Shown here: positions 22,698 to 29,105 of the stretch, one piece after another
Numbering within the stretch: the first letter of the stretch is position 1
Layout: each line of letters starts with the position of its first letter
Source of the DNA: JBECKR01 sp040235415
GTDB lineage: Bacteria > Acidobacteriota > Polarisedimenticolia > Polarisedimenticolales > Polarisedimenticolaceae
Assembly (NCBI GenBank): GCA_040235415.1
Contig: JBECKR010000334.1
Location: forward strand, 1 to 29,105
Direction: 5' to 3'
DNA: 29,105 bases
Position numbers and translations under genes: made by a program
The notes under the pieces: model-generated
The model's input: only the letters and a program-made list of their open reading frames with translations
Databases searched by the model: none
What the model was told of the DNA's origin: nothing

Positions 22698-25600
22698 TTA
22701 CACTTCCAAGGCGGTGCGACGGAGGCGGATCGAGCGCCACACGAAGTAGATCGAGGGGTACACGATCAGCTCGCCGACGAACGACGTCACGACGCCGCCG
22801 ATCATCGGGGCCGCGATGCGGCGCATGACGTCGGCGCCGGTGCCGCTGGCCCACAGGATCGGCACCAGCGACAGCAGGATCGCCATCACGGTCATCATCT
22901 TGGGGCGGATGCGCTGCACCGCGCCGTGGTCCACCGCCTCGGCGAGTTCGTGGTACGTCGCCATGCGCCCCTCCTGCTTCCAGCGCTCGTAGGCGATGTC
23001 GAGGTACAGCAGCATCACGACGCCGGTCTCGGCGTCGAGCCCGGCGAGCGCGATCAGCCCGACCCAGACCGCCACCGACCAGTGGTAGCCCAGGAAGTAC
23101 ATCAGCCACACCGCCCCGACGATCGAGAACGGCACGGCGAGCATGACGATCAGCGTCTTGGTGATCGACTTGGTGTTGAGGTACAGGATCAGGAAGATCA
23201 GGAACAGCGTGATCGGGACGATCACGAGCAGGCGCTTCTTGGCGCGCTGCATGTACTCGTACTGCCCGGACCAGAAGACGGTGTAGCCGGCGGGAACCTG
23301 GACGCGCTCCGCCACGGCCTTGCGGGCCGCCTCGACCCACGTCCCGACGTCGATGCCGCGGAGGTCGACGTAGACCCAGGCGTTCGGACGCGCGTTCTCG
23401 GACTTGATCGCCGGCGGTCCCTGGTGCAGGTCGAGCCGCGCGAGCTGCCGCAGCGGCACCTGAGCCCCGGACGGGGTCGCGACGAGCGTGTCGCCGAGCG
23501 TGTCGAGATCGTCCCTGAGCTCGCGCGGGTAGCGCACGTTGATCGGGTAGCGCTCGAGCCCCTCGACCGTCCACGACACGTTCATCCCGCCGATCGCCGA
23601 CTGGATCACGTCCTGAACGTCGCCGACGTTGAGCCCGTAGCGCGCCACCGCGTCGCGGTCGATCTCGAAGTCGAGGTAGTTCCCGCCCATGACGCGCTCG
23701 GCGTACGCCGACAGCGTCCCGGGCAGTCCCTTCACGACCGCCTCGACCTCCTTGCCGATGCGCTCGAGCTCCTTCAGGTCGGGCCCGCCGATCTTGATGC
23801 CGACCGGGGTCTTGATCCCGGTCGAGAGCATGTCGATGCGGGTCTTGATCGGCATGGTCCAGGCGTTCGTGACGCCCGGGAACTGGATGGCGCGATCCAT
23901 CTCCTCGACGAGCTTGTCCTTCGTCATCCCCGGGCGCCACCCCGACGGGTCCTTGAGCACGATCGTGGTCTCGAGCATCGACAGCGGCGCCGGATCGGTC
24001 GCGGTCTCGGCCCGCCCGACCTTGCCGAACACGCTCTCGACCTCCGGGAACGAGCGGATGATCTTGTCGGTCTGCTGCAGCAGCTCCTTCGCCTTGGTGA
24101 TCGAGATCCCCGGGAAGGTCGTCGGCATGTAGAGCAGGTCGCCTTCCCACAGGGGAGGCATGAACTCGGATCCGAGCCGGTTCATCGGATACCAGATCGT
24201 CGCCGTCAGCGCGACGGCGCTGACGATCACGAGCCAGCGCCACCGCAACGCGACGTTCAGGATCGGCGTGTACGCCCAGCGCAGCACCCGCGAGACCGGG
24301 TGCCGCTCCTCGCTGTGGATCCGGCCCCGGATGAACCAGTACATCAGCACCGGGATCACCGTGATCGCGAGCAGCGAGGATGCCGCCATGGCGTAGGTCC
24401 GGTTGTACGCCAGAGGCTTGAACAGCCGGCCCTCCTGGGCCTGCAGCGCGAAGACCGGCAGGAACGACACGGTGATCACGAGCAGGGTGAAGAACAGCGT
24501 CGGTCCCACTTCCTGCGCCGACCGCAGGATGATGTCGAAGTGTGACCGTTTCCCGCGCCACTCCTCGTAGTGCTTGTGGGCGTTCTCCACCATGATGATC
24601 GCGGCGTCCACCAGGACGCCGATCGAGATCGCGATGCCGCCGAGCGACATGATGTTCGCGCCGATCCCCTGGATCCGGGTCACGACGAACGCCAGCAGGA
24701 TCGACAACGGAATGGACAGGATCGCGACCAGGGCCGAGCGGAAGTGGATCAGAAACACGACGCACACCAGCGCGACGATGATCGACTCCTCGATCAAGGT
24801 GTGGGTCAGCGTCTCGATCGAGCGGTAGATCAGGCCGGTGCGGTCGTAGGCGACCTTGATCTGGACGTCGTCCGGGAGCCCCTGCTTCAGCTCCGCGAGC
24901 TTCTCCTTGACGCGCGCGATGGTCGACAGCGTGTCCGCCCCGAGGCGCACCACCACGACGCCGCCGACGGTCTCGCCCTCGCCGTTCCAGTCCGCCAGCC
25001 CGCGCCGGATCTCGGGGCCGATCGCGACGTTCGCGACGTTCTTGAGCAGGATCGGGGTGCCGCCGGGGCCGACCCCGAGGACGACCTTCTCGAGGTCGCG
25101 GACGTCCTTGACGTAGCCGAGACCCCGCACCATGTACTCGCGCTCGGACATCTCGACCAAGCGGCCCCCGACGTCGTTGTTCGAGCGCTGGATCGCCTGC
25201 TTGACCCTCTGGAGCGTGACGCCGTAGGCCCGGAGCTTGACCGGGTCGACCTCGACCTGGTACTGGCGGACGTACCCGCCGATCGAGGCGACCTCGGACA
25301 CGCCCTCGACTCCGGTCAAGCCGTACTTCAGGTACCAGTCCTGGATGCTGCGGAGCTCCGCGAGCGAGCGTTTGTCGGACTCGAGCGCGTACATGAACGC
25401 CCAGCCGACGCCGGTCGCGTCCGGCCCGAGCTGCGGCGAGACGCCCTTCGGCAGCTGCTGCGAGAGGCCCGAGAGGTACTCGAGCACGCGCGAGCGCGCC
25501 CAGTACAGGTCGGTGCCGTCCTGGAAGATGACGTAGACGAACGAGAACCCGAAGAACGAGTACCCCCGCACGACCTTGGCGTACGGCACCGAGAGCATCT

Positions 25601-25814
25601 TCGTCGTGATCGGGTAGGTGACCTGGTCCTCCACGACCTGCGGCCCCTGGCCGGCGTACTCGGTGTAGATGATCACCTGGACGTCCGAGAGGTCGGGGAT
25701 GGCGTCGAGCCGGGTTCCCGAGATCGCCCAGTACCCTCCGAGCACGGTGAACAGCACCGCCACGACCATGAGGAACCGGTTGCGAAGCGACCACTCGATG
25801 ATGCGGTTCAGCAT
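22698..25814 (-). CDS. cusA: CusA-type Cu(I)/Ag(I) RND efflux pump
   Basis: This 1038-residue inner-membrane transporter of the heavy-metal RND family pumps Cu(I)/Ag(I) from periplasm or cytoplasm through a TolC channel. Residue Asp403 in transmembrane helix 4 (VLVDAAIIMVEN) is the proton-relay acid. The three methionines that line the CusA metal site are conserved in sequence context at Met563 (LYMPTTFPG), Met613 (PLSMLETT) and Met662 (RIDMLSTGIKTP), which argues for Cu/Ag rather than Zn/Co. The length is normal and no frameshift is seen. It begins 16 bases after cusB. The final stop is supplied by a REP-like repeat. Confidence 0.95.
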   Translation of the reverse strand: MLNRIIEWSLRNRFLMVVAVLFTVLGGYWAISGTRLDAIPDLSDVQVIIYTEYAGQGPQVVEDQVTYPITTKMLSVPYAKVVRGYSFFGFSFVYVIFQDGTDLYWARSRVLEYLSGLSQQLPKGVSPQLGPDATGVGWAFMYALESDKRSLAELRSIQDWYLKYGLTGVEGVSEVASIGGYVRQYQVEVDPVKLRAYGVTLQRVKQAIQRSNNDVGGRLVEMSEREYMVRGLGYVKDVRDLEKVVLGVGPGGTPILLKNVANVAIGPEIRRGLADWNGEGETVGGVVVVRLGADTLSTIARVKEKLAELKQGLPDDVQIKVAYDRTGLIYRSIETLTHTLIEESIIVALVCVVFLIHFRSALVAILSIPLSILLAFVVTRIQGIGANIMSLGGIAISIGVLVDAAIIMVENAHKHYEEWRGKRSHFDIILRSAQEVGPTLFFTLLVITVSFLPVFALQAQEGRLFKPLAYNRTYAMAASSLLAITVIPVLMYWFIRGRIHSEERHPVSRVLRWAYTPILNVALRWRWLVIVSAVALTATIWYPMNRLGSEFMPPLWEGDLLYMPTTFPGISITKAKELLQQTDKIIRSFPEVESVFGKVGRAETATDPAPLSMLETTIVLKDPSGWRPGMTKDKLVEEMDRAIQFPGVTNAWTMPIKTRIDMLSTGIKTPVGIKIGGPDLKELERIGKEVEAVVKGLPGTLSAYAERVMGGNYLDFEIDRDAVARYGLNVGDVQDVIQSAIGGMNVSWTVEGLERYPINVRYPRELRDDLDTLGDTLVATPSGAQVPLRQLARLDLHQGPPAIKSENARPNAWVYVDLRGIDVGTWVEAARKAVAERVQVPAGYTVFWSGQYEYMQRAKKRLLVIVPITLFLIFLILYLNTKSITKTLIVMLAVPFSIVGAVWLMYFLGYHWSVAVWVGLIALAGLDAETGVVMLLYLDIAYERWKQEGRMATYHELAEAVDHGAVQRIRPKMMTVMAILLSLVPILWASGTGADVMRRIAAPMIGGVVTSFVGELIVYPSIYFVWRSIRLRRTALEV

Positions 25815-25830
25815 GAGCCTCGGTCTCCGT

Positions 25831-27357
25831 TCAGCGGTCGCCCTTCGAGCGCGCCTCGACCATCTGGCGGATCGCCGTTTGCAGGTTCGACTCGGAGTCG
25901 ATCAGGAACTGCGACGAGGTCACCACCACGTCTCCGTCGTTGAGCCCCGAGAGGACCTGCACCCAGCCGTCCCCCTCGGGCCCGAGCCGGACTTCGCGCG
26001 GCGCGAACCGCCCGTTCCCGAGCGCCGTGACGACGACGTTGCGCTCTCCGGTCCGAAGCACCGCTCGCGACGGCACCACCAGGGCGTTCCGAGCCGTGAC
26101 CGGCTGCAGCTCGACGGTGGCGTACATCCCGGAGCGCAGCCGGCCGTCCGGGTTCGGCACGCGTAGGGTCAGCGCCACGGTCCGGGTCTTCTCCGACACC
26201 TCGGGCTCGACGAAGTGCACGCGGCCCGTGAACTTCTCTCCGGGGAAGTACGTCAGCGTGATCGTCGCGGGGCTCCCGACGTGAACCCAGGGGAGCTGGT
26301 CCTCGAAAACCTCGACCCGCAGCCACAGCGTCGAGAGGTCCGCGATGTGGACGACGTCCATGCCCGGCCGCACCGCCATGCCCTCGAGTCCGTCGACGCG
26401 CTTCATGACCAGCCCCGACACCGGCGCCGTGACGGCGAGCGTCCGGAACACCTTGCCGGAGCTCTCGAGCTTCGCGACCTGCTCGGGAGTGATGTCCCAG
26501 TACGCCATGCGCTTGCGCGCGGCCTCGACGAGCCCTTCCGCCCGCTCGCGTGCGTCGTCCGGGGCGTCCTGCATGCGGCGGGCGAACTGCACCGCCGAGA
26601 GCAGCTCTTGCTCGGTCTGGACGAGTTCCGGGGAGTAGATCTCGAACAGCGGCTCGCCCTTGCGCACGGGCTGCCCGACGTAGTTCACGAACACGTTCTC
26701 GACGAACCCCTGGTACTTCGTGGTGACGCTGACCATCTTCTCCTGGTCGAAGTCGAGGTACCCGACCGTCCGGATCTCGCGGGTGACGTCGCGGCGCGCG
26801 ACCGGCTCGGTCGTGACGCCCATGTTCTGAACGACCGCCGGATCGATCGTGACGACGGCGCCGGCGTCGGCCGCCGCCGCCTTGTCGTCGGCGTAGACCG
26901 GGACGTAGTCCATTCCCATCGAGTCCTTCATCGGGACCGGAGAGGTCACCGTCGGGTCCATCGGGTTGCGGTAGAACAGGACCTCGCGCTCCCCTCCCGG
27001 CGCGGGGTCGCCCGCGGCCGGGTCGCCTGACGTCGAGCCGCCGCCGCGCAGCGGCACCAGGTTCATCCCGCAGATCGGGCACTGCCCGGGATGGTCCTGG
27101 ATGACCTCGGGGTGCATGCCGCAGGTCCAGAGCTGGCCCGTCGGCTCGGCCGCGGCGGACGCCTGCTGGAGCCGATCCTCGTGCCCCAGCATCTCGTGGA
27201 TCCAGCGGTCGAGCGGGTGGATCCCCAGCGGATTCGCGGCCAGGACGACGGCCAGGGCGAACCCTCCCGCGGCCGTCGCCACGTATCCGAGGATCCGGAT
27301 CGTGAGAGACCGTCGCGGGCGGTTGCCGCCGCGCTCGTTCCGTTCAGTGTTGCTCAT
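25831..27357 (-). CDS. cusB: CusB-type periplasmic adaptor with two heavy-metal-binding domains
   Basis: This 508-residue membrane fusion protein has an N-terminal anchor (18-40). It then has two heavy-metal-binding (YHS-like) domains: residues 77-103 with WTCGMHPEVI and CPICGMNL (Cys79, Met81, His82, Cys93, Cys96, Met98), and residues 128-155 with FYRNPMDP and SMGMDYVPVY. The rest is a canonical adaptor: barrel-sandwich YLDFDQEK, coiled coil, VTAPVSGLVM, beta-barrel. It links CusA to the outer-membrane channel. Its ATG at 27357 overlaps the TolC-like gene by 14 bases. Doubled domains would give it extra copper-loading sites; domain 2 replaces Cys with Met. Confidence 0.95.
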   Translation of the reverse strand: MSNTERNERGGNRPRRSLTIRILGYVATAAGGFALAVVLAANPLGIHPLDRWIHEMLGHEDRLQQASAAAEPTGQLWTCGMHPEVIQDHPGQCPICGMNLVPLRGGGSTSGDPAAGDPAPGGEREVLFYRNPMDPTVTSPVPMKDSMGMDYVPVYADDKAAAADAGAVVTIDPAVVQNMGVTTEPVARRDVTREIRTVGYLDFDQEKMVSVTTKYQGFVENVFVNYVGQPVRKGEPLFEIYSPELVQTEQELLSAVQFARRMQDAPDDARERAEGLVEAARKRMAYWDITPEQVAKLESSGKVFRTLAVTAPVSGLVMKRVDGLEGMAVRPGMDVVHIADLSTLWLRVEVFEDQLPWVHVGSPATITLTYFPGEKFTGRVHFVEPEVSEKTRTVALTLRVPNPDGRLRSGMYATVELQPVTARNALVVPSRAVLRTGERNVVVTALGNGRFAPREVRLGPEGDGWVQVLSGLNDGDVVVTSSQFLIDSESNLQTAIRQMVEARSKGDR

Positions 27358-28726
27358 GACTCTGGTCCTCGCCGCTCGCGGCGGCGGTCAGGGGCCCGGC
27401 GACCGCTCCCTCGAGGCGAGCGGCCGCGATCGCGTAGTCGGCGCGCGTTCGGGCCGCGGACGTCCGGACGTCCAGGAACACCCGCTCCGCGTCGAGCAGG
27501 TCCAGCGCCGACGCGGTTCCGGCGGCGTACGCCGACTCCGCCGAGTGCAGCGACTCCTCGGCCTGGAGCAGCAGGACGTCGTCGAACAGCCTCAGCTGGC
27601 TTCGGATCAGGGGCATCCGGGCGGCGAGATCGTCGATCGCGCGACCGATCTCGGCGTAGACCGCGCGCCGCTGCTCCTCGGCGGCGCCGCGCGACTCGAG
27701 CGCCTCGCGCACTCCGGCGCCGATCCGCTTGCGCCACACCGGAAGGTTGATTCCGGCCGAGAGGCCGAGGATGTCCTTGCCGTTGTCGGTCGGGGGCATG
27801 GCGCGCCCGGCGGGATCGTCGCGGCGGCCGACGAGCGTGTACGTCAACCCGACGGTGACGTCGGGGCGGTATTCCTTCTTGGCGAGATCGGCCCCGGCGC
27901 CCGCGCGCGCGATCTCCGCGTTCGCCGCCGCGACCTCGGGCCGAGCGGCCACGCCCGCTTCCCGGAGAGCCGCCGCGTCGATCTCGTACCCGGGCAGCCG
28001 CGGGATCGGCCCCGGCGCGACCTCGGCGAGGTCGGGGCGGTCGCGCATCGCGTTCAGCCGCGCCACCGCGTCGGCCCGCCGCTTCGCGATGTCGAGCAGC
28101 CGCGTCTCGTCCTTCGTGATCTCGGCCTGGATCTTGATCACCGCCTGCTGCAGGCCGACGCCCGACGCGTAGCGCGTGCGCGCGAGCTCCTCGTAGTGCG
28201 ACAGCGTCTCGCGGTCGGTCCGGGTGATGTCGGCGTAGCGGTCGAGGAACGCGATCTCGTAGTACAGCGCGCGCGCTTCCGTGACGGCCGACAGGCGCTT
28301 CGCCTCGACACGCGCCCGCGCTCCCGCCGCGCCGTAGACCGCGGCCTGCTCCTTGAGCGGGAGCTTCCCGAACCACGGGAAACGCTGCGACAGGGTCGCC
28401 ATCGCGTGCTGCGGTCCGACGCGGGTCTCCGGCGTCATCAGGAACGCCGTGACGCCGGCCATCGGGTCGGGAAGCGCCGCGGCCTGCGCCGGCCGCTCCG
28501 CGGCCGCGCGTGCCTGCGCCTCGAGCGCGGCGATCTCGGGATTGCGCTCGAGCACTTGGCGGAGCAGCGCGACGAGCGCCGGGTCGTCGATCGCGGCCAC
28601 GATGCGGTCGGCGGGGGCGACCTCCGTCTCCGGCGGCTCCTGGGCGCGAACGGTCGCGCCGGCGCCCGCCGCGAGCAGCGCCGCGGCGAGCGTCGTGAAC
28701 AACGGTCGGGGTCTCGTGTGCGGCAT
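27344..28726 (-). CDS. cusC: CusC/TolC-type outer-membrane efflux channel
   Basis: The 460-residue precursor has a Sec signal peptide (LAAALLAAGAGATVRA). The mature part is two repeats of TolC-type helices: NPEIAALEAQARAAAE, LSQRFPWFGKLPLKEQAA, RYASGVGLQQAVIK and, in the second repeat, GLSAGINLPVWRKRIGAG and SAESAYAAGTASALDLLDAERV. It forms the outer-membrane duct. Its first Cys is absent from the signal region, so it is not an obvious lipoprotein, unlike E. coli CusC. It is the first gene of the operon; ATG 28726 follows GAGGAG. No clear sigma70 promoter is visible in the 139 bases upstream and no CusRS or CueR gene is in the window. Confidence 0.88.
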   Translation of the reverse strand: MPHTRPRPLFTTLAAALLAAGAGATVRAQEPPETEVAPADRIVAAIDDPALVALLRQVLERNPEIAALEAQARAAAERPAQAAALPDPMAGVTAFLMTPETRVGPQHAMATLSQRFPWFGKLPLKEQAAVYGAAGARARVEAKRLSAVTEARALYYEIAFLDRYADITRTDRETLSHYEELARTRYASGVGLQQAVIKIQAEITKDETRLLDIAKRRADAVARLNAMRDRPDLAEVAPGPIPRLPGYEIDAAALREAGVAARPEVAAANAEIARAGAGADLAKKEYRPDVTVGLTYTLVGRRDDPAGRAMPPTDNGKDILGLSAGINLPVWRKRIGAGVREALESRGAAEEQRRAVYAEIGRAIDDLAARMPLIRSQLRLFDDVLLLQAEESLHSAESAYAAGTASALDLLDAERVFLDVRTSAARTRADYAIAAARLEGAVAGPLTAAASGEDQSHEQH

Positions 28727-28865
28727 CCGGCTCCTCGTCGCCGCGCCCGTCATGGCGGGATCCGGGCGCAAGACAAGCCCGATTCGCAACGGCCGTGCCA
28801 TGGGGAGTTCGACGGTTTTCCGGTCCGCGGGAAGCGCGCCGGGGCGTCCGGCTGCGCCATGCGCT
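28727..28865. other. Gap upstream of the cus operon
   Basis: These 139 bases separate the partial gene at the right edge from the cus operon. I see no consensus promoter, metal-regulator operator or terminator. Any regulation of the operon would have to act here or further upstream by read-through. Confidence 0.4.
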
Positions 28866-29105
28866 TCAGCGCGTTGCGTCATTTGCGACAGGCGGGGCGG
28901 GTGGTTCCAGAAGCGAGACCAGGCTCGCGGCCGTCGTCGCCGCCTCCCTCCACGCCCAGCCGTCCGCGGCGTCCGCCGAGGTCTCGGCGGTCGCGAGACC
29001 CAGCAGGCGCCGCGCCAACCGGGCCGCGTCGGCATCGGACCGGGCGCGGGCCGCGCGCTCGACCTCGAGCCGCTGCATGGCGAGCCTTCGAGCGAACGCT
29101 CGCTC
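28866..29105 (-). CDS. Unknown protein, C-terminal part only (5' end outside window)
   Basis: A minus-strand frame runs from the window edge (first codon at 29105) to a TGA at 28866-28868, giving 79 residues with strongly G/C third positions. It is a helical, Ala/Arg/Glu-rich stretch (RLEVERAARARSD, ARLARRLLGLATAE) followed by a Pro-rich end. The ATG at 29078 could be a start, but the frame continues upstream without a stop. I do not recognise it. It is co-oriented with the cus operon. Confidence 0.45.
   Translation of the reverse strand, partial: ERAFARRLAMQRLEVERAARARSDADAARLARRLLGLATAETSADAADGWAWREAATTAASLVSLLEPPAPPVANDATR

Noticed and set aside
22672..25794. A 1040-codon minus-strand frame overlapping CusA
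   Set aside because: It is an off-frame shadow of cusA, with no membrane helices and no RND motifs.
29088..29105. Short inverted repeat GAGCGAACGCTC at the right edge as a regulatory site
   Set aside because: It lies within the apparent coding frame that runs off the window and is within what GC-rich sequence yields by chance.

Overview
This is a high-GC (roughly 70%) window from a Gram-negative bacterium. Evidence for an outer membrane includes a DUF481 beta-barrel, a TolC-type channel and a complete tripartite RND pump. GTG starts, 4-base GTGA gene overlaps and near-saturated G/C at third codon positions are frequent. Paired ArsA-type ATPases, a TatT-like TPR protein, PhaR/phasins and REP-like palindromes suggest a former-deltaproteobacterial lineage (Myxococcota, Desulfobacterota or an uncultured relative). 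That placement is inference; there is no rRNA or other marker here to settle it. About 28 protein genes are supported. I see no tRNA, rRNA, CRISPR array or complete insertion sequence, and no gene-free stretch longer than 300 bases.

Layout from left to right. (1) 1-3041: the end of an unknown plus-strand gene, then a minus-strand storage-granule operon: a PhaR-type regulator, two tandem phasin paralogues and a patatin-like lipase joined to the last phasin by a GTGA overlap. A good sigma70-like promoter embedded in TTGCCGC inverted repeats precedes phaR and looks like an autoregulatory site. (2) 3083-5040: two overlapping ArsA-type ATPases, one with and one without the signature lysine. (3) 5153-7612, plus strand: a hemolysin III/PAQR membrane protein, then a baeRF3-type release-factor-like protein followed by a Tat-exported HiPIP-like iron-sulfur protein. 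(4) 7622-9808: a 728-residue fusion of a quinate-dehydrogenase-like N-domain to a reductase resembling cyanobacterial acyl-ACP reductase, with the catalytic Cys in place. (5) 9910-11364: a diadenylate cyclase (CdaA) fused to YbbR/CdaR repeats, with an altered RHR motif. (6) 11504-15898: a DUF4097 protein, a YbaK deacylase, a DHH phosphoesterase and a YbiT-like ABC-F protein. (7) 16031-21376: a DUF481 barrel, an alpha/beta hydrolase overlapping a CusF-like copper lipoprotein, a TatT-like TPR protein and a class A penicillin-binding protein. (8) 21403-28726: a minus-strand Cu(I)/Ag(I) efflux operon, TolC-CusB-CusA followed by a PII-like protein with a Cys cluster, a DUF3347-like periplasmic protein and a NfeD-type membrane protein. 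(9) A partial unknown gene at the right edge.

The main functional themes are PHA granule biology with its own lipase, copper/silver export, cyclic di-AMP signalling and envelope maintenance. The most unusual items are the acyl-ACP-reductase-like fusion, the CdaA-YbbR fusion with an RHA motif, the extended cus operon and the PhaR operator/promoter. Two families of REP-like palindromes sit at gene 3' ends, where they supply stop codons or C-terminal residues.
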